Source of the DNA: Burkholderia gladioli
GTDB lineage: Bacteria > Pseudomonadota > Gammaproteobacteria > Burkholderiales > Burkholderiaceae
Assembly: GCF_000959725.1 (NCBI RefSeq)
Contig: NZ_CP009322.1
Location: 2,852,001-2,916,000, forward strand
Length of the DNA: 64,000 nucleotides
Reading direction: 5' to 3'
In this document: piece by piece, positions 53,530 to 63,016 of the stretch
Numbering within the stretch: position 1 is the stretch's first letter
Layout: each line of letters begins with the position of its first letter
The notes under the pieces: generated by a model
What the model saw: only the letters and a program-made list of their open reading frames with translations
What the model was told of the DNA's origin: nothing
The model's database searches: none
Position numbers and translations under genes: made by a program

Positions 53530-54383
53530 GCCGTTTCTCCGGCAGCCAGGCGTTCGCCGATCGAGTCGATCACGGCCGGCAGGTCGGCAATGCTGTCGAT
53601 CACGTAGTGCGCGCCGGTGCGGGCGATGCGCTCGCGCGCCGGCGCCACGCGCGCATCGCGCGCGGCCGCGTCGAGCGCCTGCCACTCGGCCAGCGAGAGG
53701 CCCACCTCGTTGCCGCTGGCGACGATGCCCACAGTCCACATGCCCGCGGCCAGGCCCGATTCGAGGCCGGTGGGGCTGTCGTCGACCACCACGCAGCTGC
53801 GCACGTCGGGCGCGCCGAGCGCCAGCGCATTGGCCAGGCACATGTCGGGATAGGGACGGCCGCGCGCCACGTCGCTGACCGTGCAGCAGTGGTCGGGACG
53901 ATAGCCGTGGCGCTCGGCCAGAGGCTGCAGGTGTTGCATGACCTCGCGCGGATAACCGGTGGTACTGCCGATGCGGATGCCGCGCGCGCGCAGCGTGGCG
54001 ATGGTGTCGAGCGCGCCGGGGATCAGGTCGCTGTAGCGCTCGACGTTGCGTTCGTCGGCAATCAGGAAGTGCGCGTAGAGCGTGTCGATATCGGCATCGG
54101 TCGAGGCGGCGCCGCGCGCGGCGCGCCAGCGCGCCTGCACCTCGACGTCTTCCAGGATCAACTCGATGTGTTCGCGCTTGGCGGCGCCCATCGGCGCGCG
54201 CGCCTCGGCTTCGCTGATCGGCACGCCGGCCGCTTCGAACACCTCACGAAATGCATGGACGGGCGCGAGACAGCCGAAATCGAGCACCGTGCCGGCCCAG
54301 TCGAAGATCGCGGTGGTAACGGGGCCGCGATAGGCGCGCTGGGCGCGGTGGGCGGCATCGAGGGGGGCGGATCGCTGCAGCAT
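53526..54383 (-). CDS. phnX: phosphonoacetaldehyde hydrolase
   Basis: A 285-residue HAD-family phosphonatase that cleaves phosphonoacetaldehyde to acetaldehyde and phosphate. 'TTAIFDWAGTVLDFGCLAPVHAF' holds the nucleophilic Asp, 'PMGAAKREHIELIL' the Schiff-base Lys, and 'SCVVVDDSPTGLESGLAAGMWTVG' the metal Asp pair. The Met at 54383 is preferred over 54422. It is first in a three-gene transcript (phnX, Fe-ADH, MFS). No phnW is seen in the window. Confidence 0.92.
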   Translation of the reverse strand: MLQRSAPLDAAHRAQRAYRGPVTTAIFDWAGTVLDFGCLAPVHAFREVFEAAGVPISEAEARAPMGAAKREHIELILEDVEVQARWRAARGAASTDADIDTLYAHFLIADERNVERYSDLIPGALDTIATLRARGIRIGSTTGYPREVMQHLQPLAERHGYRPDHCCTVSDVARGRPYPDMCLANALALGAPDVRSCVVVDDSPTGLESGLAAGMWTVGIVASGNEVGLSLAEWQALDAAARDARVAPARERIARTGAHYVIDSIADLPAVIDSIGERLAAGETA

Positions 54384-54643
54384 GGCTGGGCTCCGGGAAA
54401 AGTGGATCACGGACGCCAGCATAGTTTTGCAACATGACCGGTCTATGATCGAACTACCCGGTCAAATCGAATCGATCCATCGAAAAAATCGTTGAATCAT
54501 CGTTCGACCCTTGACCACCCAGGCGGGACGGGGCTTGCGGGCCGATCGACCCATCTTCACAGGAAAAGCCGCTTTTTAAGGGCCGATTCGACAGGATCGA
54601 TCGGCCCGCGCCCGCCCTTGCCAGCTCATCTCATGCGCAACCC

Positions 54644-55552
54644 ATGACCCTGACCCAGATTCGTGCCTTCCTCGCCGTGGTCCAGCATGGCGGCTTCACC
54701 GCGGCGGCCCGCGCGCTCGCCACCAGCCAGACCACCATCACCTCGCAAGTCCAGGCGCTCGAACAGGAACATGGCGTGCAGTTGTTCCATCGCCGCGGAC
54801 GGCGTGTCGAGCTGTCGACGGTCGGCCTCGACTTCCTGCCGCTCGCTCGCCAGATCAACGGCCTGGAGAACGACGCGCGCTCGCTGCTGCACGACAGCGG
54901 AGAGCTCACGCGCGGCGTGCTGCGGATCGGCGCGGTCAGCCCGTTCCACGTGACCGAGATCATCGAGGCCTTCCATACCGCGCATCCGCACATGCAGCTA
55001 TCCGTCACGCTCGGCAATTCGGAGAGCGTGCTCAACGACCTGGACGACTACGCCTGCGACGTCGGCGTGATCGCGCGCTCGTTCAGCGACGAGCGCTACG
55101 AGATGGCGCCCTATGCGAGCTACCCGGTGATCGCCTTCGTCGGCGCGGCGCATCCGTTCGCGGCGCGCGAATCGATCACGCTGGCCGAACTGGCCACCGT
55201 GCCCTTGCTGATGCGCGAAGCCGGCTCGACCACGCGGCGCGCGCTGGAGGACGCGCTCGGCGCGATCGGCGCCGCGCCGCGCATCGCCATGGAGATCGGC
55301 AGCCGCGAAGCGCTGCGCGAGGCCGTCGCGCGCGGGCTCGGCGTCGGCACGGTCTCGCTGTCCGAATACGTGCCCGACGAGGCCCGGCTGCGGCCGGTGA
55401 GAATCGAGGGCGACCCGGTCAACACGCACATCCATGTGTGCTGCCTGCGCGAGCGGCGCGAGAGCCGGTTGGTGGCGGCGTTCTTCGAGGCGATGAAACA
55501 ATGCCGGCCCGGCTCCGGCGGCAAGCTGCCGATCGCGGCACATGCCGAATGA
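54644..55552 (+). CDS. LysR family regulator of the phosphonate locus
   Basis: A 302-residue LysR regulator: 'MTLTQIRAFLAVVQHGGFTAAARALATSQTTITSQVQALEQEHGVQLFHRRGRRVELSTVG', with an effector domain. The 'QTTITSQVxxLExxxGVxLFxRxGRR' wording matches LysR proteins tied to aminoethylphosphonate catabolism (TIGR03339-type). It is divergent from phnX across 260 bases. Confidence 0.88.
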   Translation: MTLTQIRAFLAVVQHGGFTAAARALATSQTTITSQVQALEQEHGVQLFHRRGRRVELSTVGLDFLPLARQINGLENDARSLLHDSGELTRGVLRIGAVSPFHVTEIIEAFHTAHPHMQLSVTLGNSESVLNDLDDYACDVGVIARSFSDERYEMAPYASYPVIAFVGAAHPFAARESITLAELATVPLLMREAGSTTRRALEDALGAIGAAPRIAMEIGSREALREAVARGLGVGTVSLSEYVPDEARLRPVRIEGDPVNTHIHVCCLRERRESRLVAAFFEAMKQCRPGSGGKLPIAAHAE

Positions 55553-55953
55553 ATCGCAACGAAAAACAGTTAAATCAATTACATCAAAAACAGAATTCAA
55601 TCGATAAAATGTTTAGATAAACACAATAAAAATTCGGAATACTCCGAGTAGTTCACCGCTTGTCTCTCTGGCACGCTGTCGATAGATGTCCTCGCCTCTG
55701 ATTGACATCCGCGTTCGATAAATCAGGCCGGAAAAATTCGATAAACAGCCAATCCGTGCGGCAATTCTTTCCTGAAGGGAATCCGCACGGCTGGGGGAGC
55801 CTTTGCTCCGGCCAAACCCATGCGGCATCCTCGTCATGCGAACCAATACTACGGATTCCTACCATTCATCCGCACTCGCGCGCCTGACGACATGCAATAA
55901 GAATCCGGGCCATGCGCCCTCGACAAGCAGTTGATACAGAGACGGAGCAGACG
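55553..55953. other. AT-rich intergenic leader ahead of the GH92 gene
   Basis: About 400 bases, with a strikingly AT-rich block at 55555-55640 and a small CGGA/TCCG hairpin near 55637-55650. No gene was recognised. Promoter and upstream regulatory sites of the mannosidase gene probably lie here. Confidence 0.5.
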
Positions 55954-58602
55954 ATGAAACTACGAAACATGCTTGGCATCGGTGTCGCGGTGGTATTGGC
56001 CGGTTGCGGCGGCGACAACGGCGACGCGGGCGGCATCGGCGTGGCGCGTTCAGGCGCGGGGGCCGCCGACACCAACAGCAGCAACAGCACGCAGACAAGC
56101 GGCAGCAACACGCCGGCCGATACGGTGGACACCGCCCAGTTGCTGCGCAGCGTCGATCCCATCATCGGCACGGCCAATCTCGACATCAAGGCGAACTGGA
56201 GCAGCGGCATTCGCGGGCACGGCCACACCTATCCCGGCGCGACCGTGCCGTTCGGCATGGTCCAGCTCGGCCCCGACACGACGGGCGGCCCGAGCGCCCT
56301 GCCCTGGGACTGGGACCGCACCTCGGGCTACCAATACGACGATCCGTACATCACCGGCTTCACGCATACGCACCTGTCGGGCGCCGGCATCGGCTCGGGC
56401 GGCGAGGTGCGCTTCCTGCCGACGCTCGCGCCGGTCGACGCGGCCACGCTGGCCAGCATCAAGGGCAGCTCGGTCACCTACAACGCGCGCTTCAGCCACG
56501 CCGACGAAAGCGCCAGCCCCGGCTACTACCGCGTGCGCATGGCGCCCGAAGGTACCGGCAAGACGCCCTGGAACGTGAAGGGCGCGGTCATCCTCGCCGA
56601 GCTGACGGCTACCGCCCATGCCGGCGTGCATCGCTACAGCTACTTCCCGAGCGCATCGACGCAGAAACGCGCCATGATCGTCAGCATCGCCAGCCCGATC
56701 GGCGGGACGCTCGCGAGCGGCAAGATCCAGGTGATCGACGAGCGCACCATCGCCGGCTGGCAGATCACCAACAACTGGGCCAACAACAAGCCGACCTATT
56801 TCATCGCGCGCTTTTCGCAGCCCTTCGACAAGCAGGTGAATTTCAGCGCCGACGGCAGCACCGCCTACCTGAGCTTCGGCACGGCCACTACGGGCGACGC
56901 GCCGCTGACCGTGAACGTCGGCATCTCGCCGTCGAGCGTGGCCGACGCCACCGCCAACCTCGCCGCCGACGTGGGCGCCAAGCCCTTCGACGAGGTGAAG
57001 GCCGGCGCCGAACAGACCTGGGCCGCCGCGCTCGGCCGGATCCGCATCAAGGGCGGCACCGACGACCAGCGCACCATGTTCTACACCTCGCTCTATCACG
57101 CGATGCTCGGGCCGACGCTGTACAACAATGCCGACGGCAGCTATGTCGGCATGGATTCGAGCAACGACGGCAGCAGCTCGCCGCCCACCACCAGCAAGCA
57201 TGCGGCGCCGGGCTTCGATTATTCCTCCTCGTTCTCGCTGTGGGATACGTTCCGCGCGCAATCGCCGTTGATGACCCTGGTGCAGCCGGAGCGCGTCGAC
57301 GGCTGGGTCAAGTCGCTGCTCACGCAGTTCAAGCAGAACGGCAAGGGCGAGTTGCCGGTCTGGCCGCTCGCGCAGACCGAAACCTTCACGATGGCGGGCC
57401 ACCCGGCGATTCCGCTGATCGCCGACGCCTACCTGAAGCACCTCACCAGCGCGAGCACCGACGACATCTGGACCGCCCTCACCACCACCCAGGGCGCCAG
57501 CGCCCATGGCTTCGACCAGTACCGCAGCAAGGGCTACGTCTACTCGGGCGACAACGCCTCGGTCTCCACCACCCAGGACTATGCCTTCGACGACTGGGCC
57601 ACGGCCCGCGTCGGCCAGGCCGCCGGCAAGGGCGATTCGGCCTGGCAGCCCTACCTGACGCGCAGCGGCAACTACCGCAACGTCTACAACCCGGCCAGAT
57701 ACAACGGCTGGATCTTCGCGGTGCCCAAGAGCGGCTCGGGCAACTGGTCGAGCAATTTCGACCCGGCCGCGGCCGAGAAGACCGATTACTCGGAAGCCAA
57801 CTCGTGGATCGACACCTGGAACGTCTTCCACGACTTCCCCGGACTGATCTCTGTGCTCGGCGGCAAGGCCAGCTTCAGCGCGCAGCTCGACCAGGCCTTC
57901 AACCCGAAGAACCCGCTCGGCTACCTCAACGGCCAGGGCTTTCCGGACCTGACCGGCCGCATCGGCCAGTACGTCGCCGGCAACGAGCCGGCCAACCAGA
58001 TGCCCTATCTCTACGACGTGGCCGGCACGCCGTCGAAGACGCAGGATCTCGTGCGCACGGTGATGGACGAGCTGTACTCGCTCACGCTCACCGCGCGCGA
58101 TCGCGGCGAACTGAGCAGCAGCAGCCTGAAGACCGCGCAGGACGATCCGCGCCGCGTTCGCGCCTCGGGCATCCCCGGCAACGACGACTTCGGCCAGCTC
58201 TCGGCCTGGTACGTGCTGTCAGCGATGGGAATCTATTCGCTCAACCCGGTGGGCGGCGTCTATTACTTCGGTACGCCGCTGTTCGAGGAAGCCAGCATCG
58301 ACATCCCGAGCGCGAGCGGCGGCGCGAACGGCAGCGCGCTAAGCTTCCAGGGATCGCGCAAGTTCAGCATCACGGCGCACACGACGAACGGCGCGCCGCC
58401 CTCCTCGACCAATCGCTACGTGCAGTCGGTCACGCTGAACGGCACGCCGCTGCATCGGCCCTACATCACGCATGAGGAGATGGCGGCCGGCGGCAAGCTC
58501 GATTTCGTGATGGGCTCGACGCCGAACGATGCCTGGATCGCACAATGGGATGGCCGCGATCCGAACACGGCATTCGCGCCGCCGCCGGCCTCGCGGCACT
58601 GA
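55954..58602 (+). CDS. GH92 family alpha-mannosidase lipoprotein
   Basis: An 882-residue exo-acting glycosidase of family GH92, acting on mannose-containing glycans. The signal has a lipobox (L-A-G-C18), so it is membrane-anchored. GH92 landmarks: 'FTHTHLSGAGIGSGGEVRFLPT', 'RFSHADESASPGYYRV', 'GKGELPVWPLAQTETFTMAGHPAIPLIADAYLKH' and 'GIPGNDDFGQLSAWYVLSAMGIYSLNPVGGVYYFGTPLFEE'. A Thr/Ser/Asn-rich linker (about residues 30-50) follows the anchor. The start at 55954 is chosen for the lipobox. It is convergent with a GH2 gene. Confidence 0.92.
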   Translation: MKLRNMLGIGVAVVLAGCGGDNGDAGGIGVARSGAGAADTNSSNSTQTSGSNTPADTVDTAQLLRSVDPIIGTANLDIKANWSSGIRGHGHTYPGATVPFGMVQLGPDTTGGPSALPWDWDRTSGYQYDDPYITGFTHTHLSGAGIGSGGEVRFLPTLAPVDAATLASIKGSSVTYNARFSHADESASPGYYRVRMAPEGTGKTPWNVKGAVILAELTATAHAGVHRYSYFPSASTQKRAMIVSIASPIGGTLASGKIQVIDERTIAGWQITNNWANNKPTYFIARFSQPFDKQVNFSADGSTAYLSFGTATTGDAPLTVNVGISPSSVADATANLAADVGAKPFDEVKAGAEQTWAAALGRIRIKGGTDDQRTMFYTSLYHAMLGPTLYNNADGSYVGMDSSNDGSSSPPTTSKHAAPGFDYSSSFSLWDTFRAQSPLMTLVQPERVDGWVKSLLTQFKQNGKGELPVWPLAQTETFTMAGHPAIPLIADAYLKHLTSASTDDIWTALTTTQGASAHGFDQYRSKGYVYSGDNASVSTTQDYAFDDWATARVGQAAGKGDSAWQPYLTRSGNYRNVYNPARYNGWIFAVPKSGSGNWSSNFDPAAAEKTDYSEANSWIDTWNVFHDFPGLISVLGGKASFSAQLDQAFNPKNPLGYLNGQGFPDLTGRIGQYVAGNEPANQMPYLYDVAGTPSKTQDLVRTVMDELYSLTLTARDRGELSSSSLKTAQDDPRRVRASGIPGNDDFGQLSAWYVLSAMGIYSLNPVGGVYYFGTPLFEEASIDIPSASGGANGSALSFQGSRKFSITAHTTNGAPPSSTNRYVQSVTLNGTPLHRPYITHEEMAAGGKLDFVMGSTPNDAWIAQWDGRDPNTAFAPPPASRH

Positions 58603-58617
58603 GTCGGTGAAACGCAC

Positions 58618-58653
58618 AGGCGGGCCCGGGACAACCGGGCCCGCCTGTTTTTT
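58618..58653 (+). terminator. strong rho-independent terminator
   Basis: AGGCGGGCCCGG pairs with CCGGGCCCGCCT across a 5-base GACAA loop, then TGTTTTTT. It lies between the convergent GH92 and GH2 genes. The T-run side serves GH92. Confidence 0.9.
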
Positions 58654-58659
58654 ATTGCC

Positions 58660-61542
58660 TCAGCACTTGCCGAACGTGGCCACGGCCGGCGCGACGTCGA
58701 GCGCCGCGTCGTTGAAGATCACCGGCACGCCGCCCAGGCTCAGCCTCGACCTGGCGCGGTCGAGCTTCCAGCCGTCGACACGCAGCGCCGCCGACGATAT
58801 CGGCCTTCCCTTCGCATGCGGGACGTCGATCACGACGCGCCGCCTCGCGCCCGGCAGCAGGTTCAGGTAGTTGTCGCTGTAGAAGGCCGGCAGGATGCGC
58901 TCGCCGCTGGCGCGGTCGAACAGTTGCAGATGCGTCATCAGCGCGATGCTGCCGCCGATGTTCGCCACCTCGACCGTGATGCGCGTGCTCGTTTCGTCCG
59001 GCTCGTCGGACGAGGCCTGGATCGAGACCGCAGCCGGCGTGATCGTGTCGAGCGTCACGTAGCTGCTGTCCGCGCCGCTCTTCTCGTACCAGTAGAGATT
59101 CTCGGCAAGCGTCGTGCCGCCGGCATCGCGCAGGATCAGCGCGACCAGGCACACGGACGAGGCAGCGCCCGCGATCAGGGTCCGTAGGTTCGCCACCACC
59201 TGATACGAAGTCGGCGCCACGCCCGCGATGCTCGGCGTGGCGACGCCGACCAGCGAGCTGTCGAGGTTGTAGACGCGTGCCTCGAGGCTGCCGCCCACCG
59301 GCTTCGCCGTGTGGTTGGCGATCGTCAGGTCGAAGCTATTCGCGTCGAGGATCGCGTTCACGCGGCGGCAGCCGTGCCGGACCGCGAAGAAGGACGAATG
59401 CTGCTCGAGATCGTGGCTGTACATCTGCCAGACGAAGCTGGGCTGGGCCGGATTCGTCATCCACATGATCACGCCGGTGGCGGGCGAGGTGATCGCGCCC
59501 GCCGCCGGGCCGATCATCACGGCCGCATTCGCCTCGTAGATCGAGCGGATGCATTCGTAGTTCATCATCTGCGCCTTGCGCACGAAGTCGGCGAGATTGC
59601 GGATCTCGCCGTAGCGGAATGCGGTCGCCGCGATATAGCCCGCGCCGCCCTGCTTATTGCCGACCTGCGGGTAGGTGGCGCCGTTGCCGTTCATGTCGCG
59701 ATCGGCCCAGTGATCGTCGGGGCATTCCCACGACGAAGGCGGCAGCATCGATTTCACGAACTCGAGCGTCGGGATCGAATGCGAGCCCACCTCGTTGTGG
59801 AAGGCCGTGGCGGTCCTGCCGTAGCTGCGCGTGAAGGCCGATTTGGGCGTGGTCCAGTTGTAGGGCCCGCCCGAGGAATAGCCGTTGACGGCACCCGCGC
59901 CGGTATCGCCCGCCGAGCTCGTCAGGCACAGCCGCTTCGGGTCGAGCTCCTTCACCAGCGCATCGAGCCCGCTGACCAGCGCGGCGGGCGGCGAGCCCTC
60001 GTTGCCGCCGCACCAGAGCAGGATCGACGGATGGTTGCGGAAATGCACGATCACATCGCGGATATTGTCGAGATCGCGCGGCAGGTTGGCCGGGCCCGCG
60101 CCGTTCGCCTCGGTCGAATAGAAGAAGTCCTGCCAGACGAGGATGCCGTAGGCATCGCAGGCATCGAAGAAATCGCGGCTCGTGCTCTGGCCGTTCCAGT
60201 TGCGGATCAGGTTCAGGTTGGCGTCGCGATGCAGGCGCACCTGGTTGAACAGACGCTCGCGCGGAATCCGCTTGAGCGCCTCGTCGAGGCCCCAGTTGCC
60301 GCCCATCACCAGGATCGGCAGCTTGTTGACGCTGATGCTCAGCTGCTTGCCCTGGCCGATGTCGCGCGAGTAGTCGATGCGGCGCAGGCCGATATTCACG
60401 CTGCGCGTGTCCGATACCTGGCCCAGCAGCTCGATCGACACCGAGACCGCGTACAGGTTCGGCTCGCCATAACCGTTCGGCCACCAGAGCTTCGGGTTCG
60501 ACAAGGCCAGCTCGGGAACCTCGGCCGGCGTGAGCGTGATCGTGCTCGGCTGGTCCGCGGCGGGAATCGAGATGGCGCGGCGGAACGCGATGTGTTCGCC
60601 GATGCGCCCCGTCACCGTGGCCGCGACCGTGGCGCCCGAGCGATTGTCGAGCGAGAGGTCGAGCTGCAGTTGCGCGCTGCCCAGGTCGTCGGAGAGCGTG
60701 CTGTCCACGCGCAGGTCGGCGATGCGAATCGCGCCGGTGCTGAACCAGGATACCGGCTGCCAGATGCCGAGGTTGCGATCGGGAATCGTCGGCAACCAGT
60801 CCCAGCCGGCCGAGCAGAAGAAGCTCGGGCCGTTCTTCAGCGTGATGCCGGTCGGCCCGCCGTTGCGGCCGCCGCGCGTCACGCCGCTGCCATAGCTCGG
60901 CTCGAGCGGGCCTTCCGAGAAGTCGAGCTTGATCGCGCGCACCGCCAGCCATGCCTCGCCGCCGGCCGGCGCGACCAGGCGCGTGACGTCGAAATAGCCG
61001 TGCCTGAAAGCACCCGCCAGCGTGCCGACCTGGCTGCCGTTGAGCCAGATCTCGGCGCGGTAGTTGACGCCATCCAGCCGCAACCACAAGTGCTGGCCCG
61101 CGCGCAGCGGCGGTGTCGCGAAGCGCGTGCGATACCAGTAATCGGTGTCCTTCAGCGTATCGGGAATCGTGTCGGTCACGATCCGGCCGTGGAACGGATC
61201 GGGATACTTGCCGTTGGCGAGCATGCTGTCGAGGGCGGTGCCGGGCACCGTTGCCACGGACATGCCGGCCGGCCCTTGCGGGCTCGAGAGCTGCGCGCCG
61301 CCGAGCGCGGGCTGCTCGGACGCGGCGATGAAGGTCCATTGACCGCTGATCTCGCGCGAGGCGGCGAGATTGTCGAGCGGCGTGGCGGGTGGTGTGCCAG
61401 GCGGCGTGTCGGGGACGCCGCGATGATCGTCGGCGACGGGAGCGACGGGGTCGGTGCCGTCACCATTGCAGCCGGGCAGGCAGGCGCTCGCCACCAGGGC
61501 CGAGCTGTAACCGAGGAATTTTCGACGCGGTGCCGATGGCAT
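58660..61542 (-). CDS. GH2 family exo-beta-glycosidase lipoprotein (glucosaminidase/mannosidase-like)
   Basis: A 960-residue glycoside hydrolase family 2 protein. The N-terminus has twin Arg (P-R6-R7-K-F-L) and a lipobox ending at C25 (L-P-G-C), so it is exported and lipid-anchored. GH2 layout: sugar-binding domain ('YWYRTRFATPPLRAGQHLWLRLDGVNYRAEIWLNGSQVG'), immunoglobulin-like domain, then a TIM barrel with 'LWCGGNEGSPP' (acid/base Glu) and 'FHNEVGSHSIP' (likely nucleophile Glu). The wording recalls exo-beta-D-glucosaminidases (CsxA type) or endo-beta-mannosidases. The partner GH92 enzyme fits N-glycan breakdown. Confidence 0.9.
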   Translation of the reverse strand: MPSAPRRKFLGYSSALVASACLPGCNGDGTDPVAPVADDHRGVPDTPPGTPPATPLDNLAASREISGQWTFIAASEQPALGGAQLSSPQGPAGMSVATVPGTALDSMLANGKYPDPFHGRIVTDTIPDTLKDTDYWYRTRFATPPLRAGQHLWLRLDGVNYRAEIWLNGSQVGTLAGAFRHGYFDVTRLVAPAGGEAWLAVRAIKLDFSEGPLEPSYGSGVTRGGRNGGPTGITLKNGPSFFCSAGWDWLPTIPDRNLGIWQPVSWFSTGAIRIADLRVDSTLSDDLGSAQLQLDLSLDNRSGATVAATVTGRIGEHIAFRRAISIPAADQPSTITLTPAEVPELALSNPKLWWPNGYGEPNLYAVSVSIELLGQVSDTRSVNIGLRRIDYSRDIGQGKQLSISVNKLPILVMGGNWGLDEALKRIPRERLFNQVRLHRDANLNLIRNWNGQSTSRDFFDACDAYGILVWQDFFYSTEANGAGPANLPRDLDNIRDVIVHFRNHPSILLWCGGNEGSPPAALVSGLDALVKELDPKRLCLTSSAGDTGAGAVNGYSSGGPYNWTTPKSAFTRSYGRTATAFHNEVGSHSIPTLEFVKSMLPPSSWECPDDHWADRDMNGNGATYPQVGNKQGGAGYIAATAFRYGEIRNLADFVRKAQMMNYECIRSIYEANAAVMIGPAAGAITSPATGVIMWMTNPAQPSFVWQMYSHDLEQHSSFFAVRHGCRRVNAILDANSFDLTIANHTAKPVGGSLEARVYNLDSSLVGVATPSIAGVAPTSYQVVANLRTLIAGAASSVCLVALILRDAGGTTLAENLYWYEKSGADSSYVTLDTITPAAVSIQASSDEPDETSTRITVEVANIGGSIALMTHLQLFDRASGERILPAFYSDNYLNLLPGARRRVVIDVPHAKGRPISSAALRVDGWKLDRARSRLSLGGVPVIFNDAALDVAPAVATFGKC

Positions 61543-62046
61543 GTCGTTCTCCAGTCTGGGGGGTGGAACTCACGAATTGCTGGCGCAAGACGGCCCGGTT
61601 CCCTCGCTGAATCGCGATTGACGAGTTGTTTAGGTATTTTGATGAAACAGCATGGTAAACGCGGCCAGGATCAGTATTGTTTTGCGAAGCAGTCACGCAC
61701 ACCTGCGTTAACCCTCGGCGCATGCAGTTTAGTTTTCGGGGCTTCGCTGTTTTGTGTCGAATCGGCGGGATTGGATTGAATTCGATTCGTGGAAATTGGC
61801 AATCGATCGAGGATTCTTGGCTTCGCCTTTGTATTCGCATGTATCCCCGACAGCTCCCGATACTTGCGAATACAAAAGTGCCGTCTCGCGACACAAACGC
61901 CATACGTTCCGGTACTCCAATGACGATGCCTGATCGGTAGTTGCCGCGGCTTCCGCCAAGGTGGCCCCCGGTCGCCCTGGCGGAGTTTCGGTCAATTGGT
62001 TGTATCTACAACACCGTGGAACGCATCCCTCAAAGGTCCTTGCCAC
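61543..62046. other. intergenic region between GH2 and the dehalogenase-like gene
   Basis: About 500 bases with lower GC, holding the divergent promoters of the two genes. A palindrome at 61999-62012 (GTTGTA-TC-TACAAC) lies 34 bases before the dehalogenase-like start. No gene or RNA was recognised. Confidence 0.5.
61999..62012 (+). promoter_or_regulatory. palindrome GTTGTA-TC-TACAAC
   Basis: A perfect 6-bp inverted repeat with a 2-base centre, 34 bases upstream of the start codon. Possibly an operator for the HAD gene. The regulator is unknown. Confidence 0.45.
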
Positions 62047-62979
62047 ATGAACACACGACGTAGTCAGCCTTTCCCCCGCCTGCAAGCGGCACATGCCTCC
62101 AACACGGCAGACCGGGCCGCGCAGACGGGTTCCGGCGGCGGCGATGCCGTCCGGCTCTCCCGGCGCGGCCTGCTCGTGGCGGGTGTCGCCGCCGCCTTGA
62201 CGCCGAGCGCGTCGGTCCTGGCCCAGTCGATGCCGGCGGCCGACATGCCTGTCACCAGCGCGCCCGCCGGACGGAACGGCATCAAGGCGCTGGTGTTCGA
62301 CGTCTATGGCACCTGCACCGACTATTGGAGCAGCGTCGTCGAGGAGGGCCGCGCGCTGAGCAAGGCGCGAGGGCTGGAAATCGACTGGCCCGCCATCGCC
62401 ACCGAATGGTCGGGGCTGATGCTGGCCGGATTCAAGGCGATTTTCGATGGCCAGCGCCCGTGGCAAAGCCTGGCCGCATTGCGGCTCGACGCGCTGGAAA
62501 GCACGCTTCGACGGCGTGGCCTGGACAGCGCGTTGCAGGCGGATCTCGAGAACCTGAACGACATCTGGCAGCGATTGCGCACCTGGCAGGATGTCATCCC
62601 CGGTTTGCGGCGCCTGCATCAGCCCTATCTGCTCGCCACCCTGTCGAACGCGGACATGGCCGACATGGCGATGCTGGCGCGCGTGCGCGATTTCCGCTGG
62701 GATCTGGTCATGACGGCCGAACTGGCCAGGGCCGTCAAGCCGGCGCCCAAGGTGTACCAGATGGCGCCGACCTATCTCGGCCTGAAACCCGAGGAAATCA
62801 TGATGGTGGCCTGCCACAAACCCGATCTCCTCGGCGCGCACGGGCAAGGTTTGCGCACCGCCTTCATTCGCCGACCGCTGGAAGCAGGCCCCGGCGGCAA
62901 GGTCGATACGCAGCCCGACCCTCGCTTCGACCTGGTGGCCGACAGCTTCACCGAATTGGCGGACTTGCTCGGGGCCTAG
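62047..62979 (+). CDS. Tat-exported haloacid dehalogenase-like protein
   Basis: A 310-residue protein with a twin-Arg signal (S38-R39-R40-G-L-L, hydrophobic core, cleavage near VLAQ) followed by a type II haloacid dehalogenase domain. Landmarks: nucleophile D85 in 'LVFDVYGTCTDYWSS', 'LATLSNADMADMAML', Lys in 'AVKPAPKVYQMAPTYLGLKPEEIMMVACHKPDLLGA'. The family hydrolyses 2-haloacids. Whether this one does so in the periplasm is open. Start at 62047 follows a weak ribosome-binding site. Confidence 0.85.
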   Translation: MNTRRSQPFPRLQAAHASNTADRAAQTGSGGGDAVRLSRRGLLVAGVAAALTPSASVLAQSMPAADMPVTSAPAGRNGIKALVFDVYGTCTDYWSSVVEEGRALSKARGLEIDWPAIATEWSGLMLAGFKAIFDGQRPWQSLAALRLDALESTLRRRGLDSALQADLENLNDIWQRLRTWQDVIPGLRRLHQPYLLATLSNADMADMAMLARVRDFRWDLVMTAELARAVKPAPKVYQMAPTYLGLKPEEIMMVACHKPDLLGAHGQGLRTAFIRRPLEAGPGGKVDTQPDPRFDLVADSFTELADLLGA

Positions 62980-63016
62980 CTGGTTGAATGGTGCGCGGTG
63001 GAGCCACCGCGCCCCC

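Noticed and set aside
56004..58475. 823-codon plus-strand frame
   Set aside because: It lies within the GH92 gene in another frame. The Arg/Gln-rich product has no fold.
59311..61779. 822-codon open frame on the plus strand
   Set aside because: It is antisense to the GH2 gene, which has clear family motifs.
61999..62012. GTTGTA-TC-TACAAC as a third copy of the IclR operator
   Set aside because: The half-sites share TTGTA/TACAA, but spacing and centre differ from the 15420/15520 sites, so it is treated as unrelated.
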